DNA of 39,194 nucleotides. It comes from a virus. Position numbers and translations under genes: made by a program. The notes under the pieces are model-generated. The model was not told where the DNA came from, did no database searches, and saw only the letters and a program-made list of their open reading frames with translations. Each line of letters starts with the position of its first letter. Positions within the stretch are counted from its first letter, which is position 1. Below are positions 23,358 through 33,134 of the stretch, in pieces. The DNA is taken from the IMG/VR virus record IMGVR_UViG_3300042434_000598, positions 1 through 39,194 of that record. One strand, written 5' to 3'.

Positions 23358-25388
23358 TTACTGCATTTCCAATTTTTTTGGTATTTTCGCTTCGAAGGCA
23401 TTAGGACAAGGTTTAGGCTCAATAGAAATCACGGTCTTTCGCAGAATCTGAGACATGACCTTAGCCTGTTCGTAGCTAGACTCTATGAACCAGCCGACAT
23501 TGAATTTTTGGCACTGCTCTGCTTTCCAAGAACCCATGCAAGAACGGTTCCGTTCTTCAAATGTGCCTGGATACATCACGAGTTGACCGTAGCTGATGCG
23601 ATATCGACTTAACCACTCCTCTGTTAAATCTCGGTACGCCTCTCGCCTAGCAGTGATAATAAAAGGGACGGTGTAATCTCGAGGAGTTCGTATGGGCTTC
23701 CGAGTCGTCATCCATTCTCGATACCTCGGCCCATCGTCGTCGTCACCTATCGGGCAGTCGTCGCATAAAACTCCGTCAAAGTCGATTCCCACATTCATCG
23801 TTCGAAACGTATAGCCATTATTGAACAAGTTCCAGTCAAAAAGGTGAGGCATTTCCAAGTCTACGGCACAACCCGTTATCTTTTGTTTGCCGCGATTGGT
23901 TGCATAGACGACATAAAAAGGCAAGTCAGTGTTTATTTCTTCAGCCGAACGTCCAGTACACGATGAATCATCTACTACGATGATTTCGCCCCCATGCTCA
24001 ATGCGTTTCCCATGTACACTTGGAACTCGAATGCGAGAACCGCCTCCGATGTATCGCAAGCCAGCGGCAGTGATTTCATACAACGGAACACCGAGTCGAA
24101 TGGATATATCGCAAGCTGCACGCATGCCAGAACGCGGGACGCCAGCAATCCCAGCCACATCTGGATGCCTGTCGAGAATAATTTGCGATAAGGTCAAAGT
24201 ATCTCGAGTAAACTGGTCCCATGTTATGACCGACTGCACCAAATCTTTACCTTGAAGCACATCGATGTACTCTTTAATGGCTTCACATCTATTTGGATGG
24301 GCAGCGAAATGTGCAATATACGCATCTCGCAAGCCAGCATCAAATTCTCCTGCGTTGTTATTGTTAAACCACCACTGCCAATTCCACTTGGAGTCTAGTG
24401 TTTTGAGCGTTGCACCATTTTTCACTGCTTTTCTAAGTTGCTCTCCCACCCAAGTTTGTTCTATGCAATGCGATGTGCCGATATACTGTTCTGGTCTTTT
24501 CCAAATGTCACATGCGAGCTTGCGAGACAAAACCACTCCAGAATTAAAACATTGAGAAGTGTGTGGAATTCTTTTTCCAGTGACTGCTGCAATCGCCTTT
24601 CGGTCCCGCCTAAGCCACTCGGCATCTCCGATCCTTGGTCCGTCATCGTGTACGCAGATTGTTTCGCTGTACTCGTCAAAAATATTAGGCGCTGTTGGCT
24701 TGACAACGCAGTCGGCGTCAAGGAACAAAACTTCGTCATATTGTTGGCAAAAGTGCCAAGTTCGGAACTTCTCCATGAGTGCCCATTCTTCTGTCTGATT
24801 ATCCAGACCGATAAAATCCGCTTCGCATCTATCGGCATACGCCTGCATCAAAGGCCACGTGAGCCTTGACATCGCGATGTAGTCATAACCAGTTGCCACC
24901 GAAACAATACATCGCTTACGTCCCGTGTCTGGCCTTCTGTGCCTCCAAAGAGCGTAAGCGCGATCGAGACTGCAAACAGGTTTATTAAGCGCCTTGTTCA
25001 CTTCGTTGTGCAAAACAATAGAAGATTCAAAAAACGCTTGCTCAGATTCAAAAGATATTGGGTGCGTTTTTTCGAGGCTCGCAAAATGATTTCCGCAACC
25101 ACATTTACTCCCTACAACCTCATCTTTCCATGCTTTATACCAAATTCGGCTACAGTCTTTATTAAGGTGCAAGGCTTTCCATCTTTTGCGTCCCTGCTCT
25201 TCTTTGAGGCGTTGCGATTCCCTGACCTTTTCTCTGTTCGCCGCACGGGCTTCGCTTTGCAGCTTTTGCAAACCAGGAATTTTCCATGTGCGCCGTGTCG
25301 TCAAAACTGCCTTGGTACATGTGCAAACATACGGCAAGCGACAGTCGCCAGGAACCTCTTTAGAACATTCTGGGCAAATCTCAAACAT
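23358..25388 (-). CDS. Glycosyltransferase / phosphoribosyltransferase / HAD hydrolase fusion
   Basis: The 676-residue product joins four parts. Residues 1-100 carry Cys pairs (CPEC, CTC, CGC) that look like zinc knuckles. Residues about 140-385 form a GT-A type glycosyltransferase resembling family 8: VSVATGYDY, LDADC (DxD, near 219) and CFNSGVVLS (near 280). Residues about 395-510 match a type I phosphoribosyltransferase, with VPRSGMRAA and the PRPP loop VVDDSSCTGRS near 470-480. Residues 530-676 are a HAD phosphatase: GIDFDGVLCDD, the Thr motif FIITARRE and a late acidic motif FIESS. A plausible activity is sugar transfer, phosphoribosyl transfer from PRPP and removal of the phosphate to leave ribose, as done by separate enzymes in butirosin synthesis. 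The target is unknown. The gene overlaps the upstream Cys-rich gene by 8 bases. Confidence 0.85.
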   Translation of the reverse strand: MFEICPECSKEVPGDCRLPYVCTCTKAVLTTRRTWKIPGLQKLQSEARAANREKVRESQRLKEEQGRKRWKALHLNKDCSRIWYKAWKDEVVGSKCGCGNHFASLEKTHPISFESEQAFFESSIVLHNEVNKALNKPVCSLDRAYALWRHRRPDTGRKRCIVSVATGYDYIAMSRLTWPLMQAYADRCEADFIGLDNQTEEWALMEKFRTWHFCQQYDEVLFLDADCVVKPTAPNIFDEYSETICVHDDGPRIGDAEWLRRDRKAIAAVTGKRIPHTSQCFNSGVVLSRKLACDIWKRPEQYIGTSHCIEQTWVGEQLRKAVKNGATLKTLDSKWNWQWWFNNNNAGEFDAGLRDAYIAHFAAHPNRCEAIKEYIDVLQGKDLVQSVITWDQFTRDTLTLSQIILDRHPDVAGIAGVPRSGMRAACDISIRLGVPLYEITAAGLRYIGGGSRIRVPSVHGKRIEHGGEIIVVDDSSCTGRSAEEINTDLPFYVVYATNRGKQKITGCAVDLEMPHLFDWNLFNNGYTFRTMNVGIDFDGVLCDDCPIGDDDDGPRYREWMTTRKPIRTPRDYTVPFIITARREAYRDLTEEWLSRYRISYGQLVMYPGTFEERNRSCMGSWKAEQCQKFNVGWFIESSYEQAKVMSQILRKTVISIEPKPCPNAFEAKIPKKLEMQ

Positions 25389-26514
25389 CTAATGCGCAAA
25401 CCTCAACTAAATATCTGCAACTTCCCCTGTTGCCTGCGTTCATAGGGTCAATTGGAACAGTGGTGCAAAAACAAAGCAAATTACTTGAAACTACAGTTAT
25501 AGGTCCAAACATTGCACACGGTTGGCTGCAATCAGTACTGTAAGCTGGGAAAGATAATTGAGCCGAACATCCAATCGACACATTCAAATTTAACAAAGTG
25601 CCGCCGTATCCATTGCTTCCGCAACTGACCTCTAACGAAAAGTATTCATCTCCTAAACAACAAAAACCATCTCCTTCCCATACGCCATCTAACCTATTCC
25701 ACTGCAACACAATTTCGCAAGGTGCGTTTATTTGCTCCATCTTGTCAAGGCGAATGCAAGGAACGTCGTCTGGGTGAACATAAATTTTAGCTACTAACGT
25801 CGGACCCCATTCAACCGAACCGTCAATACCATCGCACGTGCAAATACACGAATTGCATACGCCAAACGGAGCTGACTCTAAAAGATATCTGAAAAACGAA
25901 AACTTCCTTATAGTCATTCCGACTTCACTCAGCGAAAAACCAGAATAGTATCCGTTGGCGAACAAGCCACCATGAACTGTCGAAACAAGAGACAAGACTG
26001 CATTAGTTACACCTCCGCATAGAACATTGTCGGTGATAAACGCCCAAACAGTTCTTGTGTCTCCAGTCAAACCTATGATGTCATCCTCTTTGAGGATTGC
26101 TTCAACACCACCGCTGACTATCCCCAGCCGCAGAACAGAATTGGCTATGCCTTGCACCTCGAACTCGACAAAATAGTAATTCTCTGAATCGCACACCAAC
26201 GGATCGCCGCTTGCTGTTCTATCTACGTTGACGAGCACTCTGTATTTGTCACCGCTATCAACAACTTCATCGCAAGTGACCAAAGAAGCGATCATACTTC
26301 CTTCGGGCACTGGATGCGGGACATTAAGAATGGCAAGTGCGTTTGCGACCAAACATCTCGCTCCTCCGCACTGCTCGTCGATAATTGCCGCTGCTATTTC
26401 GTAATCGCCCTCTTCGTCGCACCAGCGTCCACGCAGAGGTGTACCAGGGGTTCTGCCGAAACCATCTTCGTGAATTAAACATGTTGCATCACAGCAACAA
26501 TTCCACCATGCCAT
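25381..26514 (-). CDS. Cys-rich virion-region protein (377 aa)
   Basis: The ATG at 26514 is preceded by AGGGAA. The product contains 26 cysteines (about 7%), among them CCC at residues 6-8, a CNSCICTC cluster in the middle and LLCFC near the C-terminus. Between them are beta-rich segments (YYFVEFEVQGIANSVLRLGI, VAKIYVHPDD) suggesting beta-sandwich domains. There is no signal peptide or transmembrane segment, which fits a virion component whose cysteines could form disulfides or bind metal once outside the cell. I do not recognise a family. It lies 10 bases after the preceding Cys-containing gene and overlaps the start of the glycosyltransferase fusion. Confidence 0.75.
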   Translation of the reverse strand: MAWWNCCCDATCLIHEDGFGRTPGTPLRGRWCDEEGDYEIAAAIIDEQCGGARCLVANALAILNVPHPVPEGSMIASLVTCDEVVDSGDKYRVLVNVDRTASGDPLVCDSENYYFVEFEVQGIANSVLRLGIVSGGVEAILKEDDIIGLTGDTRTVWAFITDNVLCGGVTNAVLSLVSTVHGGLFANGYYSGFSLSEVGMTIRKFSFFRYLLESAPFGVCNSCICTCDGIDGSVEWGPTLVAKIYVHPDDVPCIRLDKMEQINAPCEIVLQWNRLDGVWEGDGFCCLGDEYFSLEVSCGSNGYGGTLLNLNVSIGCSAQLSFPAYSTDCSQPCAMFGPITVVSSNLLCFCTTVPIDPMNAGNRGSCRYLVEVCALDV

Positions 26515-26524
26515 GAATTATTCC

Positions 26525-27316
26525 CTATTCCTCTTGCAAGCACTCGCAGTCATTCTCTCCTGCAGGTTCGCATTCGCATGCGTCAACTTCATCTGGGTCG
26601 CATTTAGCTTGTAAGATGTAGTATTTGCCCTCTTGAAACAAAACTAATCCTTTCGTACCTTCTTCCATGTTAGTAAACAGACCGTCTGGATCGTAAATGT
26701 TTGCAGTATGGGGCCAGTAACCAGACATCTGCCTTACGCAAGCCTCGCAAAATGTTCCAGTTAATGTTTCTAATGACTGAAACCTAAAGATTTTTGTCTC
26801 AGTATGAACAAACAACCAATTTATGACCTTACCGTTGTGGTCATAAAGGATTGATATTTTGTTTGTCAAACACTTTGGATGACCTCCGTATTCTGGAGAG
26901 TCGGAAACACCAGAGTTTTGCCCAACTCTCCATTTTACTTCAACTGGCGACGGAGGCACATAATGCGGGGCATAATCAGCTGTGCCTTGTGTTGGCAAAA
27001 CAGCAGGAAATATATCTCCTATGCGATATCGCTTCGCTCCACCCGATGTAACCCTACACCCATATGGCTTTGCAACGGATATTCCAGGTTTTTCAGAATT
27101 GTTTTCCTCGAAATCAATGAACTTAAGCATTCTGGGGTCGAAACCTCTGCAGATCACGTGATTCGGATAATTGTCTTCACATGCAACTTGCAGCATTGCA
27201 CAATACGGAAAAACTCCGAAAATCTCCAAATCATTATGCTCACCACGCACAGGGTTGTACGGTGGCGGTATTGTGAATTCTGGAGTAGGCCTGCGTAGTT
27301 TGCGAAAACCAGACAT
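26525..27316 (-). CDS. Hypothetical virion-region protein (263 aa) with acidic Cys tail
   Basis: The start lies one base after the stop of the coiled-coil gene, so the two are probably coupled. The N-terminal half is Pro- and Tyr-containing (FTIPPPYNPVRGEHNDLEIFG) and moves into a beta-rich region with isolated cysteines. A FCEACVRQMSGYW segment lies near residue 200. The last 25 residues are strongly acidic and hold five cysteines (KCDPDEVDACECEP, NDCECLQEE), 12 cysteines in all. The pairing with the next Cys-rich protein suggests that they act together in the virion, perhaps at a surface, but this is inference. No family is recognised. Confidence 0.75.
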   Translation of the reverse strand: MSGFRKLRRPTPEFTIPPPYNPVRGEHNDLEIFGVFPYCAMLQVACEDNYPNHVICRGFDPRMLKFIDFEENNSEKPGISVAKPYGCRVTSGGAKRYRIGDIFPAVLPTQGTADYAPHYVPPSPVEVKWRVGQNSGVSDSPEYGGHPKCLTNKISILYDHNGKVINWLFVHTETKIFRFQSLETLTGTFCEACVRQMSGYWPHTANIYDPDGLFTNMEEGTKGLVLFQEGKYYILQAKCDPDEVDACECEPAGENDCECLQEE

Positions 27317-27317
27317 A

Positions 27318-29318
27318 TTAGTTTGGAGTCAACCATCCTCCTCCAGCATCAGCAAGACCAGCTATCATAGATGCCATGTCTTTCCATTCAGGAGCCACGT
27401 CTTCGCGTCGTTCCACAAACGAATACAAACCAATAAGCAGTTTGTTGCGTTCGTCAATCTGGTAAGCCATAAGCCTTGTGTTCTCAGCGGCAACACTTTT
27501 CCATCCTTCTAGTCTCCTGACAGATGTCTCCATCAACTGCACGACTGCCCTATTTTTGTGCTCAGCCAGAGAGTTTGCGTTCTGCATCAGAAGAACCGCA
27601 TACCTTTCTTTGCCAGAAATAAATGCAGTCAAAGCTGCTTGCAATTGGCTAAGCAAAGTATGTCTTTCGGACATTTCTGTTTTCGAAACATCTTGCGAAG
27701 CTGCGTACTGGCGCTGTATCGACTCCAGAAACTGAGCTTCAATCTGTTGTATGCGTTCGTAACGCTTTCCGGCGTCGTCCATCTTCCATTTAGCAAAGAT
27801 GTCTCGCAACTGATATATCCTATCAACCGATTCGATTGTTCTCTGCCTGATATCCTGCAACTTCGCATACAAATTTGAAGATAGCTCAATCCCGTATTTG
27901 TAATTGGCATCTTTCGCAGAGAATATAGCCTGCTTGCCAGCAAGCACTCGATTTCGTACTTCATTACGCAGTGCGTATATGTTGCTGACAAGTGAAGCTT
28001 GGTATCGCAAAACCTCTTGCTGAGCTGAGTGAAGCCTATCCTTTCCGTCAAGAGTTCGCGAATTCAGCAGCGTGCTTTGTTCGTAAATCCTGTGTTGGTT
28101 TTCAAGCTTTTCTCGATTCAACCTGTCGTTTAGCAGCTGTATGTTTTCATCCCTGTCTCTGTTATTCCTAGCTGTCAAGTCGCTTATGATGGTCGAAGTG
28201 TAAAGCCCTCTACTGACAAGCTGCTGCATTTGAATTGACAGATTCGCGACAAACTGCTCGTTGATCCTCGCAAGATCCGCAGCCCCGAGATCCGTAAGAA
28301 ACTGCCGAGCCAATGCCTTGTGTTCATTGTACTCGTTCTGTAGGCGACCCAAAACAGAGTTAAAGTCGCTCGAAAATTGATTAGAAAGCGTACCAGCGTC
28401 CGTCTTAAATTTATCTAAATCTACAGCAATGCTTTGGAAATCTGTTTCAAGCAAAATAAGTATTTCGTCTACCTTGACAACATACTCGTTCACATTTACA
28501 TCTACGCTTGCCAGCTGTGTGTCAATGTCCGCTGCGTGAGATGTGTAATTGTTTGCAAGGAGTGTAAATTGCTGCGTGTAGTCTGCAATGTGACTGTTGA
28601 GCACAGTGCCAAGTGAAGTGATTTGCGACAAAACATCTGACAAGTAAGACGCAAAGTTTTGATCTAATTCGGTAAGCTTGCTATTGTAATTGTTGATAAA
28701 ATTAGACAGAAACGTCTCTTGCTCAGAAAACAACGTATTGATTTTGCTTGCGTTGGCAGTCGCGTTTTGCTCAAGCTCTCCAAGTCTGAGCAAAGTTTCG
28801 TTCAGTGCTATCTTCGCGGCTTGCGCATCAAGTATTGTCTGCGTCTTGTTTTCCTCTATCATCGTTTCAATGGCTGTCATATATGTGTCTAAGTCAGCCA
28901 AATACACGCCAGACTGCAAATTTTGCTCTTCTATTTGAGCATTGAAATGAGTCTGGGACGTATCAATCATTTGCGTCCAATTCCTGACAATCTGATTGTA
29001 CCTAAGTTCGTTTGCCGTCCTTGCGTCGTTTGCGGCAATTGTGTAGTTGTTACAAAGGTCAAGTAGCAATCGCTGTCGTTGCAATCCCTCCTTTCTTAAG
29101 CTGAAATAATTAGTCGGAGGAACGGTCGTGTTGTCTTGGGTTATTCCAGTGACCTCGAACCCCTGGGCAACAAGCCATCCCATAATGTTTTCTGGCACTT
29201 GCGAAATGCTTTGCACCACCCACCACACCCCAAGAGCTGGGTTTGGGACGCGATCAAGATCAATCTCCTGCTGACTTGGATTTAGAGCTGGAACATTAGG
29301 AATTACGTTTGCTGTCAC
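27318..29318 (-). CDS. Long coiled-coil virion protein (666 aa)
   Basis: A GTG start with AAGGAG six bases upstream is used. After a short N-terminal head (about residues 1-75, NPALGVWWVVQSISQVPENI, rich in Trp and Pro) the chain is almost entirely helical to about residue 630, with heptad-like spacing of Leu, Ile and Ala and abundant Gln, Asn and Glu (for example KINTLFSEQETFLSNFINNY and LNDRLNREKLENQHRIYEQ). It ends in a Gly-rich tail, ADAGGGWLTPN. Such long rods in podoviruses are fibre shafts or internal virion proteins. Its place between the repeat-built fibre gene and the Cys-rich genes fits either; no enzymatic motif is seen. Confidence 0.8.
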   Translation of the reverse strand: MTANVIPNVPALNPSQQEIDLDRVPNPALGVWWVVQSISQVPENIMGWLVAQGFEVTGITQDNTTVPPTNYFSLRKEGLQRQRLLLDLCNNYTIAANDARTANELRYNQIVRNWTQMIDTSQTHFNAQIEEQNLQSGVYLADLDTYMTAIETMIEENKTQTILDAQAAKIALNETLLRLGELEQNATANASKINTLFSEQETFLSNFINNYNSKLTELDQNFASYLSDVLSQITSLGTVLNSHIADYTQQFTLLANNYTSHAADIDTQLASVDVNVNEYVVKVDEILILLETDFQSIAVDLDKFKTDAGTLSNQFSSDFNSVLGRLQNEYNEHKALARQFLTDLGAADLARINEQFVANLSIQMQQLVSRGLYTSTIISDLTARNNRDRDENIQLLNDRLNREKLENQHRIYEQSTLLNSRTLDGKDRLHSAQQEVLRYQASLVSNIYALRNEVRNRVLAGKQAIFSAKDANYKYGIELSSNLYAKLQDIRQRTIESVDRIYQLRDIFAKWKMDDAGKRYERIQQIEAQFLESIQRQYAASQDVSKTEMSERHTLLSQLQAALTAFISGKERYAVLLMQNANSLAEHKNRAVVQLMETSVRRLEGWKSVAAENTRLMAYQIDERNKLLIGLYSFVERREDVAPEWKDMASMIAGLADAGGGWLTPN

Positions 29319-29332
29319 AATGAACTCCTTTA

Positions 29333-31477
29333 TTAAGCGTTAGCCGCTCTTGCCGTCATTTCAAAAACAGTCCAAGTGTCAGCCGCAGAACAGAAACACC
29401 TGACTCCCTTGTCCGCTGGAATAACGATAGCAGCGTTCGCTCCTTGACCGTTTAAGAATCCGCCAGTTGCTGGATACAACTTTGCGGAAGTGCCGCTAGT
29501 GTTGATTATTTCCATGATATCGCCAGCTACACCGTTTGGAAGCTTTACGCCTTTAACCGAACTGTCGCAAGTAATAAATGTCGTGTTGGTCGTTGCTAAC
29601 GCAGCAGCGTCTCCAGCAACGCTACCATTAGCAGCAACTGGCGTGGCAGTCAGGCTTGCGAATGTAGCCCAAGAACCATCCCCTCGCAAAAACTGTCTCG
29701 CGTTATTACTCAGTTTAGGTAGAAGGCCGTGATATGTAGACGTTGCGTTCAGATCGGTGTTGTCGTCGGGAATGGCAAAGTCATCTAACTTGATTGCTTT
29801 TGCGTCGTCCAAGAACCTAAAATCCCAAAGATTTCCTAACGACAGCTTTTTTGCTGTTCCGCCAGCAATAATGTACAAGGTGTCGGCATCTGCTGCAGGA
29901 CTTGCGCTTGACAGAGTAGGAACGTAAATCGCAAACTCAGACCAAAAGTGCGACCTCAAATTTGCTAAGGTGACTTTTGAATTTGTTGCCCCTTCATCGA
30001 CAAGGAACAAGTCATCATTGGAAAGTGTTGCACTGGTGACCAAACCGCCGATATCGATGCTGTTAGTAACAACGGAACCAATATAATTTGCGAGCGCCGT
30101 GACGCTTACCGTGTAACTTACTCCAGATCGCCGCATCCAAAAAGTATCGCCCACCAAAACGGGTGATGCAGCCGATTTGTCCCACATTTCTGTTTCCATG
30201 TAGGATGCGATAGTTGAACTAGCAACCTTCTTCGGCGTAGTGCCTTCTATAACATAAAACACATCTGCGTCTTCAAGCGGCGTAAGCGTTGTCAATCCTG
30301 AAACGTACGACTGGAAATCGGTCCACAGCTTTGTCTCAAGCTCCGTAAGCGTTGCCTTCTTTGGGGTGGCTCCATCACCAATCAGAAAAATTGAACTAGG
30401 AGCCAAAGTTGCAGGAGTTAAACCAGTAAGGTCCAATACGCCAGACTGAACTCCAACTAAGACGAATGTTCTCAACTGGTCTACGGTCACGCTATAGGTA
30501 GTTGATCCTCGACCAATGATAACTTTGTCGCCAGTCGTAACAGGGTTTCCGCTTGCTGCCGACCAGCCAGAAGCCAGCACATGCGTTGATAGCAAGCCAA
30601 TATCCAGCTTGTTCTGAGTGCCAGACCTGAATATCAAAAAGCTGTCCCCAGCTAACGCACTACCAGCCGCTGCAGCGCTATCTTGTGTCGCCACGACGTA
30701 CGAGGCAATGTTCGCTCCTGTGGCTGTCCTGCCTGTTCCGCTTCTCTCAAGAAGAAACACGTCTGTTGCGTTTGCTGGAGCGCCCAAAGCGGCGTAATTG
30801 TCCCAAGCATCAGAAACAACAGCAGCACCTACCTCTGAGCGAACGTAGGTTGCAATGGTCTGCGCTGTAACTTTGCTAGCCACGCCGCTGTCGCTTGCAT
30901 AGAACGTATCTCCGTCATCGAGAACAGATATTGCTGGCAAACCTGCAACGTAAGCAAGGTAGTCAGTGTACACCCGATCCCTGATCACCTGTAACGTCGT
31001 CTTGAGTGCTGTCGAACCCTGAGCCAAAACAAATTGATCTGTGAGATTGAGCGGAGTTGTCGCGGCAGTTAAACCGTTAATTTGCGCACCGAGCGCAACA
31101 TCGGTAGAGTTAAGAAAAGTCCTGACGGTGGCGATGTCAATCTGCTTAAGCACACCTCCGTCATTAAAGACCAGCTTGTCCCCATTGACAATCGTAGTCT
31201 CGGTAGGAAGAGCCTCGAGCTTATCAACTATCCAGTTAAAAAAGTTTTGAACTGTTATTATTTTTTCAACGTCAGACTGAAAAACATTAACTTCGTCCGC
31301 ATCGTTCAGCGTCGTAACAACTGCCGCCTTATGCAACGTTTCGACAACAAATGCCGCCAGCAAAGTAGCCGTGACATGACGCGATGTAGTGCCGTCAACA
31401 AGCGGAACCTTCTCTGGACCCGTAAGCGTGTCAGCCGCAAGTCCAGCAATCCAATTTGAAAATGTTACGTCAGGCAA
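29333..31477 (-). CDS. Repeat-built tail fibre protein (714 aa)
   Basis: The protein consists of about ten degenerate units of 40-80 residues with the pattern 'D-x-F/L-hydrophobic-x2-G-x-T-x-K-K-V/A-T-x4-I/L-x-S/T-Y/F', for example DADVFYVIEGTTPKKVASST and DDLFLVDEGATNSKVTLANL. These small beta-hairpin plus helix units are common in phage tail fibres and spikes. The C-terminal 130 residues differ, including LPKLSNNARQFLRGDGSWA, a typical fibre motif near the trimer end. I prefer a TTG start at 31477 (GGAGG five bases upstream, three bases after the preceding stop) over an ATG at 31528 that lies inside the upstream gene without a ribosome binding site. Confidence 0.8.
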   Translation of the reverse strand: MPDVTFSNWIAGLAADTLTGPEKVPLVDGTTSRHVTATLLAAFVVETLHKAAVVTTLNDADEVNVFQSDVEKIITVQNFFNWIVDKLEALPTETTIVNGDKLVFNDGGVLKQIDIATVRTFLNSTDVALGAQINGLTAATTPLNLTDQFVLAQGSTALKTTLQVIRDRVYTDYLAYVAGLPAISVLDDGDTFYASDSGVASKVTAQTIATYVRSEVGAAVVSDAWDNYAALGAPANATDVFLLERSGTGRTATGANIASYVVATQDSAAAAGSALAGDSFLIFRSGTQNKLDIGLLSTHVLASGWSAASGNPVTTGDKVIIGRGSTTYSVTVDQLRTFVLVGVQSGVLDLTGLTPATLAPSSIFLIGDGATPKKATLTELETKLWTDFQSYVSGLTTLTPLEDADVFYVIEGTTPKKVASSTIASYMETEMWDKSAASPVLVGDTFWMRRSGVSYTVSVTALANYIGSVVTNSIDIGGLVTSATLSNDDLFLVDEGATNSKVTLANLRSHFWSEFAIYVPTLSSASPAADADTLYIIAGGTAKKLSLGNLWDFRFLDDAKAIKLDDFAIPDDNTDLNATSTYHGLLPKLSNNARQFLRGDGSWATFASLTATPVAANGSVAGDAAALATTNTTFITCDSSVKGVKLPNGVAGDIMEIINTSGTSAKLYPATGGFLNGQGANAAIVIPADKGVRCFCSAADTWTVFEMTARAANA

Positions 31478-31479
31478 AG

Positions 31480-32724
31480 TTACCTCCACGCCCCAGAGGG
31501 CTCGATGACCGCGTTTGCACCTTCCCATGCCCAGTTGCCGCTTGGAGCAGAAACAAGCAGGATCATGTATTTACCCCTAGCACGGGGATAGCTTCTATGG
31601 TTTACACCGGCGACCCAGGTTCCACTGCTATGCACGTTTGCTGGAGTAGTTCCAGCAATTAACGCCTCGATAGCAGCCTTCGCATTGACGCTCACCTGTT
31701 CTGCGGTATCGGAAACCATAACCCTCCAGGTAACGTTCACGCTCCCAGACGCAGTTATACCATGCAACTGGATCAGCCTTCCGTAAGTGTTTCCGTTGCC
31801 AAGCCGCAATGGACCTATCGCCACGTAAGACCCTGAATGCCCGACCTTAAACGGCCAAAAACCCTGCCTCTCAGTATCAAACATCCAAGAAACGGAAGCT
31901 GTAGGAATGTGGATGTACACACCTCTCGTTTCGTGATCGTAATCCAGCACCGTATTGACATCCGTAACGCCAGTCAAATGCTCTGGTATGACATCTTCAG
32001 AGATCGCCTGCAGCCCTTCCCCAGACGCAGACACGGTGTAAAGACCATGCGAAGACAAGAAGTAATACCTATCGAGATGGTCACGACACCATGCCTTTGC
32101 GCCAACCATGCCTACTTCGCGAGAAATGTTTCGCAAGCCGCCATCCGCCACTGGATCTCCTTGCACAACCCAAAGCGACCCACTAGTCGCTGCCAGCATA
32201 TAAGCGTCTTTGTGCGGAATTAGTGAAACAATGTCACCTCCGATTTCGCCAGCTTCAGAAAGTTGCATCACAAACGGACGCATAACGTCTGAAACATCAG
32301 AACCCAAAAACCAATCCGAGTAATTCCCTTGACGGCTAGCGTAAATAATCTTCCCAACTGGTCTGATAAGCCTGTCTCGGTAAACACACTGAGAAGGCTG
32401 ACTTGCTGGTGCATTTGTGCCAGGATTTACGTAAACAGTACCTCCACTATGCAACGCCGCTTCTCCAGAATTACCAACAATGTAATTTCCAGAATCGTCT
32501 GTTATCCTGTTACCAGCGCCGTCAGCAAAATACTCAGCAGAAGTAGGAAGAGGAGGAGAATAACCAGACTGAGACCACGAGCCACCACGAAGACGCCCCT
32601 GGAAGTCTTCCGAACGACAGTTTACAGCCCAAGGACTGAAATACTGCTCCCTCCTGCCTGTTTCTTGTCGAAGAGACAGCCTTCTGTTTACTCCAGATGG
32701 AAACAGTATTTCTTTGTTTGACAT
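31480..32724 (-). CDS. Tail tube / nozzle-like virion protein (414 aa)
   Basis: The protein opens MSNKEILFPSGVNRRLSLRQ and continues FSPWAVNCRSEDFQGRLRGG, then shows repeating strand-turn units (YRDRLIRPVGKIIYASRQGN, DAYMLAATSGSLWVVQGDP, LDRYYFLSSHGLYTVSASG). This pattern of short propeller-like blades is typical of tail tubular B or nozzle-type proteins in podoviruses. The position two genes after the tail adaptor and just before fibre genes agrees. The start codon lies eight bases after the preceding stop. No catalytic motif is seen. The assignment is by pattern and context. Confidence 0.7.
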   Translation of the reverse strand: MSNKEILFPSGVNRRLSLRQETGRREQYFSPWAVNCRSEDFQGRLRGGSWSQSGYSPPLPTSAEYFADGAGNRITDDSGNYIVGNSGEAALHSGGTVYVNPGTNAPASQPSQCVYRDRLIRPVGKIIYASRQGNYSDWFLGSDVSDVMRPFVMQLSEAGEIGGDIVSLIPHKDAYMLAATSGSLWVVQGDPVADGGLRNISREVGMVGAKAWCRDHLDRYYFLSSHGLYTVSASGEGLQAISEDVIPEHLTGVTDVNTVLDYDHETRGVYIHIPTASVSWMFDTERQGFWPFKVGHSGSYVAIGPLRLGNGNTYGRLIQLHGITASGSVNVTWRVMVSDTAEQVSVNAKAAIEALIAGTTPANVHSSGTWVAGVNHRSYPRARGKYMILLVSAPSGNWAWEGANAVIEPSGAWR

Positions 32725-32732
32725 GTCATCGC

Positions 32733-33134
32733 TTAAGCATCAGGAACTGCAAGTTGACCAGGAGTTCCGTTCGCAGCAACAGTAAACCCCTTCCAATTAG
32801 TTGGCGACTCGCAAATCAGGATCGCCATTACATTTTGGGAGAGCGCAGACTCGAAGTTAGTACCTGTAGTTCCGTTGATACCAACAGCAGCTGGAGAAGT
32901 CGTTCGGATTTCGCCACCCGTGGCCGCTCCAGCAATGATAACAATCTTTCCTGGGTCTGGAGCAGGAAGAATCAAAATGTTATCAACCGCGCCCCAAGTA
33001 GGGATAACGAGTTGAAGCAAACGCTCCTCTGGAATCCTTGTGCCTGCTGCAGTGGCGGTCAAACGCACAACACCAGGACCGCCAGAAGCAAAGGCTTGCA
33101 ATGCGTCATTCAGAAGATTATGAGGCGACGACAT
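32733..33134 (-). CDS. Small virion-region protein (133 aa)
   Basis: The ATG has AAGGAG seven to eight bases upstream. The product is rich in Ala, Gly and Thr, with alternating hydrophobic stretches (LVIPTWGAVDNILILPAPDP, GKIVIIAGAATGG) and an N-terminal helix with HNLLNDALQAFAS. It looks like a small beta-rich structural protein. It lies in the tail module between the 109-residue gene and the tube-like gene. No family is recognised. Confidence 0.7.
   Translation of the reverse strand: MSSPHNLLNDALQAFASGGPGVVRLTATAAGTRIPEERLLQLVIPTWGAVDNILILPAPDPGKIVIIAGAATGGEIRTTSPAAVGINGTTGTNFESALSQNVMAILICESPTNWKGFTVAANGTPGQLAVPDA

Noticed and set aside
31478-31528. ATG at 31528 as the start of the repeat-built fibre
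   Set aside because: It lies inside the upstream gene without a ribosome binding site, whereas the TTG at 31477 has GGAGG at suitable spacing.
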